A DNA stretch of 64,000 bases, from contig SZXV01000002.1 of assembly GCA_005862225.1 (NCBI GenBank), positions 496,001 through 560,000 of the forward strand, written 5' to 3'. The notes below the pieces were generated by a model. It ran no database searches. It worked only from the letters and a program-made list of their open reading frames with translations, and was not told where the DNA came from. This document shows, piece after piece, positions 36,814 through 45,025 of this stretch; position 1 is the first letter of the stretch; every line of letters starts with the position of its first letter. The position numbers and the translations under genes are program-made. Origin of the DNA: Chlorobium sp. GTDB lineage: Bacteria; Bacteroidota; Chlorobiia; Chlorobiales; Chlorobiaceae.

Positions 36814-39723
36814 ATGAAACTCTCTTTATTTTTTTTGATGGCCAAGGTTCTCTGGCTCTGCCTTTTTTTTGACGCAGGCAGCGTTGGTGTTGTTTGTGCC
36901 CAAGTTGATAGCGCCAGAAGAGTGGCTGTTGTGTCAGCATCGGTGCCAGAAATGGGCTTAGCTGGTATTGCTCAAACTCCTGAAGTGAAGAAAGAAGATG
37001 AAAAACCCAATATCCTGACTGGTGTAATCGCCTTCATTAGTGGAGTATGGGCTTTTTTTACATTTGTCTATCCACGCGTGCGAAGTTATTACAAAAAGAA
37101 TAAAGAGCTTCAACGATATCAAGCCTTTCTCAGAGAAGAGCTGGGTTATATTCGCCTGCTTGGCTTGTCGGGTGTCGAAAGCGTCAAGGTAAACCTTAAT
37201 GATGATACTTTTGTGCCATTGCGTCTTTCAGACAGACAAGAGACAGGTGTTACATCTTCAGAAAAGGATACCATGTCTGGGCGAAATGATGGGCAGGTTC
37301 TTTATCCTGATGAAATCATGAAGCGGGTATTTAACGCTCAAAGCGGTCGCCGGATGCTGCTTGTTATCGGTGATCCTGGTGCAGGAAAAACAACGCTACT
37401 CAAGTATTATGCCTTATCTGCTCTTGACCGAAAACGTTCCTTGCGACTTGGGTTTTCTGGTTTGGTCAACGTTTTTTATCTGCCGTTGCGGGATCTTGTT
37501 CGTGATGAAAAAGGGCATTATGATTCGTTGCCTGTAAACCTTGCATTCTGGTCGGAAAAGCATCATCATACTCTTGCTGCACAGTATTTTGATGATTGGC
37601 TTCAGAGTGGAACCGCACTTGTTTTGCTTGATGGTCTTGATGAAATCAGCAACGTTGCTGACAGAATACAAGTGTGTAAATGGATAGATAATGCCTGGAG
37701 TGGATTGAGCAATGTATTTTTTGTGGTTACATCACGGGCAACTGGTTATAACAGAGATGAAGGAATCGAACTTGCTGCTGACTATGAGAGGGCTAATGTA
37801 CAGGACTTTACTTCAGAGCAGCAGGAACGTTTTTTAACGAACTGGTTCAGTGCGGCTTTTTTGAAAGACCCCCGTGATGAAGGAATGGATAAAATTGAGT
37901 GGCAGCGATGCCAGAAGGCTAAAGCCCATGAACGAACCAGGAAAATAGTAGCGCTCCTTAAAGAAGAGAAAAACAAGGGGTTGCGGCAGCTTGCGGCAGT
38001 GCCGATGATTTTGCAGATCATGGCTATTCTCTGGAAAGACAGAGATTATCTACCCGAGAGTCGCGTCGATCTTTACAACGCAGTGCTTGATTATTTCCTT
38101 GAACTCAGGGATAAGCGCAGGGAGATTACGGTGCTGATTCCGGCAAAACGTGCGCGAATGGTGCTTGGCCCGGTATCGCTTTGGATGCAAGAAGAAATGA
38201 AAACTGACGAGGTTGAACGGGAAAAGATGCAAGCCAAGATGCAGGAACGGCTTGATATCTTGTGTGAGAAAAACTATACACCACCTTCTGTTGATGACTT
38301 TTGTACCTATCTGGTGAATCGGGCAGGATTGCTTGTTGAGTATGGTTCGACGGCTTACATTTTTCGGCACAAATCTTTCAGGGAATATCTTGCCGGTGTT
38401 GAGCTTGTCAGAACCGTGCTTCAAAATCCGGAATATCTTGATACACTGATTTCCGGGTTTGGCGTTGACTGGTGGGAGGAACCATTAAAATTTTTTGTTG
38501 CCCAGGTTGATGAAAAGACATTTGATCTTTTTATCGAAAAGTTTTTCAATTCAACGGTGAGTGCGACGTTAACGCCAAAGCAGCAGTTGTTGCTTCACAC
38601 GCTCATCGAGGAAGCGCCGCAGAAGAAGATTGATGCACTCTGCAAAAAGCTTCTTTTGCCTGCAACTGATGCCAGTCGCCAGCGGGTTATTCTTGATTGT
38701 CTCAAAATTATCGGTAAACTCTCAGCTCTTGAGACCTTGCAGCAGTTCAAGGCTGACGGGCTTGCAAAAAACACAGATGTTGCTGACAGGGCTGAAGAGG
38801 TGATTCTTGCTCTGGGCGATATGAAGCTGGTATCTGAATCGCAAAAATCTGAAACCGGGGAAAAAGAAATTCAGTTTACGACTGTTATTGCCCGCTTCGT
38901 ACAACTCAAATATCGTCAACCTTCTTTTCGTAATCCGAATGAACATTATGCAGAGTACATCAGGATTCCTGGTGGAAGTTTCCGGTATTCTGTGTCAGGG
39001 AAGAAAGAGCGTGCAGGGGATTTGTATTTCGCAAAATATCCGGTAACCAACAAGTTCTATCGTTCATTCATTGCTTATGTGCAGTCACAGGCACCTGATT
39101 ATGAAGCACGGTTGCCACTCTCGACGTTCAGGAATGCGATAACCGACATTGAAAAGCGCAATTTATGGGATGACGGATTTGCTGCCTATTTGAATGAAGG
39201 CAAGGACGACCTTGCGAGTCTCTTTCGTTCGAAGCGAGATGAAGACCGGAAATTCGATGGCGATGATCAGCCAGTGGTCAGCATTACTTGGTACGCCGCC
39301 AAGGCTTATTGCTTGTGGCTCTCATTGCTTGAGGGAGGCGAGGATGGACTCTACCGTCTGCCAACGGAACAGGAGTGGGAATTTGCTGCGGCAGGAAAAG
39401 AGGGGCGTGAATATCCGTGGCCAGAAGAGAGAGGAGAGCCTTCAGCTCAATTGGCGAACTATAATGAACATGTAGGCGCTACGACCCCGGTAGGCAGCTA
39501 TCCCGACGGTGCGACACCCGAAGGATTGTACGATATGGCGGGCAATGTGTGGGAGTGGATGGATTATAAATACAATAAAGACACATCTGCCCGCGCGGTG
39601 CGCGGCGGTTCGTGGTTCAATGATCCCGTCAGTCTGCGTTGCTCTGCCCGGCTCAACGACGTCCCGGCGGTCAGGAACGACGCTATCGGTTTTCGGGTTG
39701 TCCGTCCCAGTCCCTCTTCCTGA
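36814..39723 (+). CDS. DGR target 1: membrane-anchored NACHT NTPase with C-terminal FGE-sulfatase domain
   Basis: A 969-residue protein. It has an N-terminal hydrophobic signal (residues 1-30, ending VVCAQ) and a second membrane segment (GVIAFISGVWAFFTFVYP, about 70-88) followed by basic residues, which predicts a cytoplasmic body. The NACHT NTPase has Walker A IGDPGAGKTTLL (near 186) and Walker B LVLLDGLDEIS (near 269), then a helical/HEAT-like region. From about 715 comes an FGE-sulfatase (C-type-lectin-like) domain: IPGGSFRY, FAKYPVTNKFYR, YRLPTEQEWEFAAAG, YDMAGNVWEWMD. VR1 lies at the extreme C-terminus; variable residues start at 935. The ATG at 36814 is preferred over the TTG just before it because the 22-nt leader aligns with that of target 2. 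Confidence 0.93.
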   Translation: MKLSLFFLMAKVLWLCLFFDAGSVGVVCAQVDSARRVAVVSASVPEMGLAGIAQTPEVKKEDEKPNILTGVIAFISGVWAFFTFVYPRVRSYYKKNKELQRYQAFLREELGYIRLLGLSGVESVKVNLNDDTFVPLRLSDRQETGVTSSEKDTMSGRNDGQVLYPDEIMKRVFNAQSGRRMLLVIGDPGAGKTTLLKYYALSALDRKRSLRLGFSGLVNVFYLPLRDLVRDEKGHYDSLPVNLAFWSEKHHHTLAAQYFDDWLQSGTALVLLDGLDEISNVADRIQVCKWIDNAWSGLSNVFFVVTSRATGYNRDEGIELAADYERANVQDFTSEQQERFLTNWFSAAFLKDPRDEGMDKIEWQRCQKAKAHERTRKIVALLKEEKNKGLRQLAAVPMILQIMAILWKDRDYLPESRVDLYNAVLDYFLELRDKRREITVLIPAKRARMVLGPVSLWMQEEMKTDEVEREKMQAKMQERLDILCEKNYTPPSVDDFCTYLVNRAGLLVEYGSTAYIFRHKSFREYLAGVELVRTVLQNPEYLDTLISGFGVDWWEEPLKFFVAQVDEKTFDLFIEKFFNSTVSATLTPKQQLLLHTLIEEAPQKKIDALCKKLLLPATDASRQRVILDCLKIIGKLSALETLQQFKADGLAKNTDVADRAEEVILALGDMKLVSESQKSETGEKEIQFTTVIARFVQLKYRQPSFRNPNEHYAEYIRIPGGSFRYSVSGKKERAGDLYFAKYPVTNKFYRSFIAYVQSQAPDYEARLPLSTFRNAITDIEKRNLWDDGFAAYLNEGKDDLASLFRSKRDEDRKFDGDDQPVVSITWYAAKAYCLWLSLLEGGEDGLYRLPTEQEWEFAAAGKEGREYPWPEERGEPSAQLANYNEHVGATTPVGSYPDGATPEGLYDMAGNVWEWMDYKYNKDTSARAVRGGSWFNDPVSLRCSARLNDVPAVRNDAIGFRVVRPSPSS
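39585..39708 (+). repeat. Variable repeat 1 (VR1)
   Basis: 124 bp at the 3' end of target 1 aligned without gaps to the template repeat. The first 31 bp and all non-adenine positions are identical. Fifteen positions differ and all are A in the template (to T, G or C). Ten of the 13 AAY/GAC-type template codons are altered (e.g. AAC to TTC, AAC to GTC, AAT to GCT). The 3' invariant block ATCGGTTTTCGGGTTGTCC, which ends in CGTCCC, corresponds to the initiation-of-homology region. Confidence 0.96.
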
Positions 39724-39769
39724 AATTCTGATCATCTGTTTTCTGGAACTCTGAAAAGAATTTTTTTTC

Positions 39770-40105
39770 ATGCAGAATCATGAAATGCTGATTGTCAAAA
39801 AGGCGTACGATTTTTCCAAATGGCTGTTGCTGCATACCGGGAAATTTCCGAAAAGCTACCGGTTCAGCATTGCGGTTCGTATTGAAAATGCAGCGCTGGA
39901 GTTTACCGAGCTTGTGGCGGTTGCCAATATGCGGAACGAAAAACGGCCATTACTGGAGCAGGCTGATGAGGTGCTGACTCGGTTGCGCATTCTTGTTCGA
40001 TTGAGTTTTGACATGCAGTTTATCAGCCTGAACTCCTATGAATTTGCGAGCAGCCAGATTGCAGAATTGGGGAAGATGCTTGGTGGCTGGATAAAAAAAG
40101 CTTGA
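39770..40105 (+). CDS. avd: DGR accessory variability determinant (four-helix bundle)
   Basis: A 111-residue basic, all-helical protein of the Avd/four-helix-bundle (S23-like) family: LIVKKAYDFSKWLLLHTGKF, ENAALEFTELVAVANMRN and LEQADEVLTRLRILVRLSFD are typical. Avd forms a pentameric barrel that binds the RT and the template RNA and is required for mutagenic retrohoming. It sits 46 bp after target 1 and 62 bp before TR, the standard DGR arrangement, and is probably transcribed with TR. Confidence 0.9.
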   Translation: MQNHEMLIVKKAYDFSKWLLLHTGKFPKSYRFSIAVRIENAALEFTELVAVANMRNEKRPLLEQADEVLTRLRILVRLSFDMQFISLNSYEFASSQIAELGKMLGGWIKKA

Positions 40106-40167
40106 AGAAGTTGCCGATAAATGGTAATTATTGTTTGTTCTGAATGATGGAAAAGAGCCGGTAACTG

Positions 40168-40291
40168 ATCTGCCCGCGCGGTGCGCGGCGGTTCGTGGAA
40201 CAATAATCCCGACAATCTGCGTTGCTCTGCCCGGAACAACAACAACCCGGCGAACAGGAACAACAATATCGGTTTTCGGGTTGTCCGTCCC
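40168..40291 (+). repeat. DGR template repeat (TR)
   Basis: A 124-bp non-coding copy of the VRs. It is rich in AAC/AAT codons in the VR reading frame (e.g. GGAACAACAACAACCCGG), so that A-mutagenesis can yield many residues but no stop codon. VR homology begins at ATCTGCCCGCGCGG and ends at CGTCCC; beyond this TR and VRs diverge. It lies between avd and rt. The template is unmutated by definition, which gives the direction of change. Confidence 0.97.
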
Positions 40292-40440
40292 AATCATGCC
40301 CGTTTCAATGCTTGCTAAAGCCCATTATGATGCCGTTCTTTCAAGGAATAACGGACAATTTTCTGGGCATGACATCTTGGCTCTTTCTCCTGCGGCATGT
40401 TGCCATTGCTTTCACTGGGGCATGCACAAACAGTACCCAT

Positions 40441-40487
40441 AAAACAGGTCGCTTGAGTAAGCAATTGAAAAAGCGCCCTGTTTTTTT
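40441..40487 (+). terminator. Terminator hairpin between TR and the reverse transcriptase
   Basis: A 14-nt arm AAAACAGGTCGCTT pairs with AAGCGCCCTGTTTT (one mismatch, 16-nt loop) and is followed by T-rich sequence. It should end the avd-TR RNA about 190 nt after TR, setting the 3' end of the template RNA. The rt gene starts 22 bp further on and would depend on read-through or its own promoter. Confidence 0.8.
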
Positions 40488-40508
40488 GTTTTTTTCCTGG
40501 AAAAACTG

Positions 40509-41546
40509 ATGAAAACCAGTAAACACCTTTTTGAGCGCATCATCACCTTCGAAAATGTGCTTTCGTCAGCATACAAAGCAGCGAAAGGGAAGCGCGAAAA
40601 CCAGTCGGTGCTGAGCTATTTCTCTCATCTTGAAGAGAACCTCTGGCAGATTATTGAGGAGTTGAAGAGCAAAACCTGGCAACCCGGTTTGTACACGACT
40701 TTCAACATCTACAAGCCGAAACCGAGGCAGATCAGCGCAGCTCCCTTCAGGGATCGGGTGGTGCATCACGCCCTCATTGCTTTGGTCGGGCCTATTCTTG
40801 AACGAAGCTTTATTTTCGACACCTACGCCAATCGAACGGCCAAAGGAACACACAAGGCGATAGAGCGTTATCAGCACTACCTGACGCAGTATGATTATGT
40901 GTTGAAGTGCGATATCAGAAAATATTTTCCATCCATCGATCACGAAATACTCAAATCCCTGCTTCGCAGAAAAATAGCCTGTGCTGATACCCTTTGGCTG
41001 ATTGACACCATCATCGATAACAGTAACCTGCAAACCGAGCATTTTCACTATTTCCCTGGGGATACCCTTTTTACGCCGCAAGAACGCAGAAAAGGGCTGC
41101 CGATCGGCAACCTGACCAGCCAGTTTTTTGCCAACTACTATCTCAGTTTTCTGGATCACTACGTTAAAGAGGTGTTGCGATGCAAGGGTTACGTCAGATA
41201 CGTTGATGATTATGTCTTGTTCTCAAATTCCAGGTCCGAATTGTGGGAGTGGAAAACGGCAATCGAAAAGTTTTTGGTGAAATTCAGGCTGATCCTCAAT
41301 ACAACAAGAACAGAACTTTATCCAACAACAGAAGGAAAGCGCTTTTTGGGGCAGATAGTCTTTCAGACCTACCGGCGGCTCCCTTCTGAAAATGTGCGCC
41401 GGGCGAAAAAACGGATACATTGTGTTATGTTGGATAAACCCGAAACCATGCAGAAAAGCCTTGCGGGATGGGTTGGTCATGCCCGGCAGGCAGATACGCA
41501 TAACCTTTTGCAGTCGTTGGGGTTGGCTGTGAGAAGTAATAAATAA
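40509..41546 (+). CDS. DGR reverse transcriptase
   Basis: A 345-residue RT. The catalytic box is YVDD (residues 231-234, in YVRYVDDYVLFS). Motif 4 reads GLPIGNLTSQFFANYYL (residues 196-212), where the IGxxxSQ form distinguishes DGR RTs from the QGxxxSP of group II introns and retrons. Earlier motifs include FRDRVVHHAL, the DTYANRTAKGTHKAI segment and CDIRKYFPSIDH (motif A aspartates). There is no maturase or endonuclease domain, and the length is normal for DGR RTs. The low-fidelity copying of TR adenines is its known family role. Confidence 0.96.
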   Translation: MKTSKHLFERIITFENVLSSAYKAAKGKRENQSVLSYFSHLEENLWQIIEELKSKTWQPGLYTTFNIYKPKPRQISAAPFRDRVVHHALIALVGPILERSFIFDTYANRTAKGTHKAIERYQHYLTQYDYVLKCDIRKYFPSIDHEILKSLLRRKIACADTLWLIDTIIDNSNLQTEHFHYFPGDTLFTPQERRKGLPIGNLTSQFFANYYLSFLDHYVKEVLRCKGYVRYVDDYVLFSNSRSELWEWKTAIEKFLVKFRLILNTTRTELYPTTEGKRFLGQIVFQTYRRLPSENVRRAKKRIHCVMLDKPETMQKSLAGWVGHARQADTHNLLQSLGLAVRSNK

Positions 41547-41574
41547 ACATAACTAACGGTTACTCTATATCTCT

Positions 41575-44502
41575 ATGGGACTTTTTTCTTTTGCCAAGCA
41601 GGGAAGGGCTCTTTGGCTTTTTGTGTTTCTTTGCATCGGAGCTTCCGGTATTGGCTGTGCTCAACGTGATAGTGCGAAGTCGCAGGTTGTTGCTCAAACA
41701 GCGGTATCAGGGGGTACAACAATGGTGGATTTGTCAGCAGCGGAGTCTTCAGCGTCTTCTGCTCAAAATGAAGGGACTCTGCGCAATGCTGAAATGGGAG
41801 TAGCAAGTGGCCTGCCGGGATTGCTGGGCTATGCTCTGACTGCGGTAATTGCCGCTGTCGGTTGGATATTGTTCTTCTATCAACGAAAAAATATTAAACC
41901 CGATGCAGCGAAAAAAACAGAGGGTGAGTTAGAAGCAAAACAGCAATTTGTCGAGAAGGAACAAGAGAGGCGGGCTAAAACAGATTACGAATGTTATCAG
42001 GAAGCTCTGAAAGAAGAGCTTGGTACTATCAGCCTTTTGGGTACCCATGCCCTCGAGAACATACCAGTATCATTGACCAGTGTTTTTGTCTCTTTACGTC
42101 TTTCTGATACTTGGCGTAGCGAAACACGGTTTTATCCTGACACTTGTCATGCCCCGCAAACAGAAGGGTCTGTTCGTTCTCCGGAAGAGGTGATGCGCCT
42201 GGTCTTTGAAAAAAATCGTCTTTTGCTAGTTATTGGCGATCCCGGTTCAGGCAAAACAACGCTGATAAAATATTATGCACTTTCTTGTTTTGAAAACGCG
42301 CATTATAAAAAGCTTGGCTTTAAAAAACCGGTTCATGTTTTTTATATCCCGTTGCGCGAACTTACAATGACAGGTACAGATTACGCATCGCTTCCCAAAT
42401 GCTTGTCTGTTTGGGCAGGGAAACATTCAATGGATATTCCGGAAACGTTTTTTTCTGATTGGCTTCACAAGCAAACAACACTTGTTCTGCTTGACGGGCT
42501 CGATGAAATCAGCGATCAGGAACAAAGGGTAAAAGCTTGTGCCTGGATTGATCGTCTTGTTGTTGGCTTTAAGAAATCACGCTTTGTTGTAACTTCCCGT
42601 TATACCGGATACAGAAAAGGGGATGGTATTGAGCTAAAATCTCAGCATACCCGGGCTGATATTATGGATTTTACTGACAAACAGCAGTCGGAATTTTTGG
42701 GGAAATGGTTCCTGGCTGCTTATATGAGCGAGCTCCTACCGGCGGGTAAAAATCAGCAAGAGTGGGAAAGCAATCAGCAACGAAAAGCCGACGAAAAAAC
42801 AGTTGCGATTATCGCTTTTTTGAACAAAGAGGAAAACAAAAGTTTACAGTTATTGGCCGCAGTTCCCATGTTGTTGCAGATTATGGCGATTCTGTGGAAA
42901 GAGCGTCAATATCTTCCTGAAACCCGGGTGGAATTGTATAATGCGGCGGTGAATTATATTCTCGATTATCGTGACAGGCAAAGAGAGCTTTATCCCCTTT
43001 TGAGTGCAGAAGATGCCCGGCGAGTTCTGGCCCCGCTATCGCTCTGGATGCAGGAGGAGCTGGAAAAAGATGAAGCGGAGAAAGCTGAAGTGCAGCAAAA
43101 GATGCAAATTGAGCTGGATACCCTTAACAAGTCAGTTACTGCCCCGGATTTTTGTAAAAATCTTGTTGATCGAGCTGGGTTGTTGGTCGACTATGGCGAT
43201 AAGGAGTACAGGTTTCGCCACAAATCATTTCGCGAATACTTGGCAGGCGTTCAGCTTGAGAAAAAAATGCATCGAACACTTGGTGAGCTTGATGCGTTGA
43301 TAGGGCATTTTGGTGATGATTGGTGGGAAGAACCGCTCCGTTTTTTTATTGGCCAAGTTGATGCTGAGATTTTTGATGCCTTTATGGAAAGGCTTTTCGA
43401 TTCCTCACTCAGTGAAGAGTTGACGCAAAAGCAGCAGGATTTGCTGATCACTCTTATTCAGGAAGCGCCGCAGAAAAAAATCTCGGCTCTGCAAAAGAAA
43501 CTGCTGCACCCTCAAACCTCCCCTAATCAGCAGCGGTATTTGCTGGAATGTATGAAAACTATCGGCAAGCCTGAGGCTTTTGATACAGTCCGAAAGTTTA
43601 CGGAAGCGGCTCTTGCTAAAGATACCGGGATTCTGCGCCGGGCGACAGAAATCTCAGAAAACAAAGAGTCGCCAGTTAAAGGATTAAGGGGTGGGGTTGG
43701 TGCTGAGAGATTGGCTGACGTTGTTGTGGATACCCAAGGGGCACAATATATCCTGATCAAGGGCGGTTCCTTCACCTATTCCATCACGAAGACGTTGGAA
43801 CCGATGCCTGACCTTTATGTGGCAAAATTCACGGTTACCAACGCGCTTTATCGTCAATTTATCAGCTATCTGGGTTCAAGAGAGTCTGCTTCAGCCAAGG
43901 TTGTGCCTGTCGAACTTTATGTACAAGCCTTGCGGGCAAAGGCTGCTCCTGTCGAGGGATTCGCCGATTATCTACAGACCGAAATGTCTTTGGCTAAACT
44001 TTTTGCCTCCAATTATGATGCCGACAAGCGGTTCAACAAAAATGATCAGCCCGTGGTTGGTGTAACTTGGTATGCTTCCCGTGCATATTGCCTGTGGCTC
44101 TCACTTTTGGAGAGCAATGGTCGTGATACCGATATCTATCGTCTTCCATCAGAGAAGGAGTGGGAGTATGCAGCAGCGGGATCGGAACGTCGTCAATATC
44201 CCTGGGGAAATTCAGAGCCAACAAAAACACTTGCCAATTATAATGAGCATGAGGGAGCCACAACCCCGGTGGGACGTTATCCTGATGGTGTGACACCTGA
44301 AGGATTGTACGATATGGCAGGCAATGTGTGGGAGTGGATGAATAATAAATACGAAGAAAACACATCTGCCCGCGCGGTGCGCGGCGGTTCGTGGTACAAT
44401 AATCCCGACAGTCTGCGTTGCTCTGCCCGGTACCTCAACCTCCCGGCGCTCAGGTACGACCTTATCGGTTTTCGGGTTGTCCGTCCCAGTCCCTCTTCCT
44501 GA
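41575..44502 (+). CDS. DGR target 2: membrane-anchored NACHT NTPase with C-terminal FGE-sulfatase domain
   Basis: A 975-residue paralogue of target 1. The N-terminal hydrophobic stretch (LWLFVFLCIGASGIGCAQ) is followed by a linker and a second membrane segment (LLGYALTAVIAAVGWILFFY, about 82-101), then basic residues. Walker A IGDPGSGKTTLI is near 220 and Walker B LVLLDGLDEIS near 303. The FGE-sulfatase domain starts at about 725 (LIKGGSFTYS, VAKFTVTNALYRQF, YRLPSEKEWEYAAAG, YDMAGNVWEWMN), with VR2 at the end. The N-terminal linker and the mid-region differ much more from target 1 than the NACHT core and the FGE domain. It starts 28 bp after the RT stop. Confidence 0.93.
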   Translation: MGLFSFAKQGRALWLFVFLCIGASGIGCAQRDSAKSQVVAQTAVSGGTTMVDLSAAESSASSAQNEGTLRNAEMGVASGLPGLLGYALTAVIAAVGWILFFYQRKNIKPDAAKKTEGELEAKQQFVEKEQERRAKTDYECYQEALKEELGTISLLGTHALENIPVSLTSVFVSLRLSDTWRSETRFYPDTCHAPQTEGSVRSPEEVMRLVFEKNRLLLVIGDPGSGKTTLIKYYALSCFENAHYKKLGFKKPVHVFYIPLRELTMTGTDYASLPKCLSVWAGKHSMDIPETFFSDWLHKQTTLVLLDGLDEISDQEQRVKACAWIDRLVVGFKKSRFVVTSRYTGYRKGDGIELKSQHTRADIMDFTDKQQSEFLGKWFLAAYMSELLPAGKNQQEWESNQQRKADEKTVAIIAFLNKEENKSLQLLAAVPMLLQIMAILWKERQYLPETRVELYNAAVNYILDYRDRQRELYPLLSAEDARRVLAPLSLWMQEELEKDEAEKAEVQQKMQIELDTLNKSVTAPDFCKNLVDRAGLLVDYGDKEYRFRHKSFREYLAGVQLEKKMHRTLGELDALIGHFGDDWWEEPLRFFIGQVDAEIFDAFMERLFDSSLSEELTQKQQDLLITLIQEAPQKKISALQKKLLHPQTSPNQQRYLLECMKTIGKPEAFDTVRKFTEAALAKDTGILRRATEISENKESPVKGLRGGVGAERLADVVVDTQGAQYILIKGGSFTYSITKTLEPMPDLYVAKFTVTNALYRQFISYLGSRESASAKVVPVELYVQALRAKAAPVEGFADYLQTEMSLAKLFASNYDADKRFNKNDQPVVGVTWYASRAYCLWLSLLESNGRDTDIYRLPSEKEWEYAAAGSERRQYPWGNSEPTKTLANYNEHEGATTPVGRYPDGVTPEGLYDMAGNVWEWMNNKYEENTSARAVRGGSWYNNPDSLRCSARYLNLPALRYDLIGFRVVRPSPSS
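44364..44487 (+). repeat. Variable repeat 2 (VR2)
   Basis: 124 bp at the 3' end of target 2, aligned without gaps to the template repeat. Thirteen positions differ and all are A in the template. The pattern differs from VR1 (e.g. TAC, CTC, CTC and CTT codons where VR1 has TTC, AAC, GTC and GCT), so the two targets were diversified independently. Immediately 3' both VRs share a non-template sequence AGTCCCTCTTCCTGA that contains the stop codon. Confidence 0.96.
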
Positions 44503-44681
44503 AATTCTGATTTCTGTTCTCTGGAACTCTGAAAGGATTTTTTTTTTGGTTTTTAGTCAACCTTTAAGCATTTCTTTGTCATCGTTTAAGAATCCCGGGA
44601 GTACTTTGTTTTCAGTCAATCAAACAGGTTCACTGTAACCAACACGGTACTTTTTTCAACATTCTGAGAGTAAACGATACG

Positions 44682-44873
44682 ATGAATAAAAACGTCAAAT
44701 TCTGGAAAAATCCTTTTGCAATCGGCGCATTTATCCTTTTTGCAATCACTGGCCTGCTGGTTTTATTACATGCTGTAACAGGTATGTCACAGTCTACGCA
44801 ATTGTGGCTGAGCAGTTTGTTTGTGGTCGCTGTCTTGATTCACACGGCTGTTAACTGGAAGCAGTTTACTTGA
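44682..44873 (+). CDS. Small membrane protein (DUF4405-like)
   Basis: A 63-residue protein with two membrane segments (IGAFILFAITGLLVLLHAV and LWLSSLFVVAVLIHTAVNWK). The histidines at the segment ends and the closing HTAVNWKQF recall the DUF4405/cytochrome b561-like helices that bind haem, but the protein is only half the normal size. The ATG follows ACGATACG with no strong ribosome site. Function unknown. Confidence 0.6.
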   Translation: MNKNVKFWKNPFAIGAFILFAITGLLVLLHAVTGMSQSTQLWLSSLFVVAVLIHTAVNWKQFT

Positions 44874-45025
44874 GTTTTTTTTGCAGGTTGTGTCAATGCC
44901 TTTTTTATATTTTTCGGAAAAAGATCAGCAAGATAATAATGAGTATCTTGTAATGGCGAAATCCAAAGGGTGCCAGCACGAAGTACTCTACAAGCGAGGT
45001 CACTATAGAAAAGGTCAGCAGTAAC

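Larger units (their letters stand above)
36814..44502 (+). mobile_element. Diversity-generating retroelement cassette
   Basis: Order: NACHT-FGE target 1, avd, template repeat, terminator hairpin, reverse transcriptase, NACHT-FGE target 2, all on the plus strand. All components of a DGR are present: an RT of the DGR class, an Avd-type accessory protein, one TR and two VRs at the 3' ends of the targets. In 124 aligned bases, VR1 differs from TR at 15 positions and VR2 at 13, and every one is an A in TR. In DGRs the RT copies TR RNA with errors at A and the cDNA replaces VR (mutagenic retrohoming), while TR stays unchanged. Confidence 0.96.

Noticed and set aside
40168-40291. Reading the template repeat as a degenerate third target gene
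   Set aside because: No start, no FGE domain upstream, and the AAY-rich composition with all VR changes at its adenines identifies it as a DGR template.
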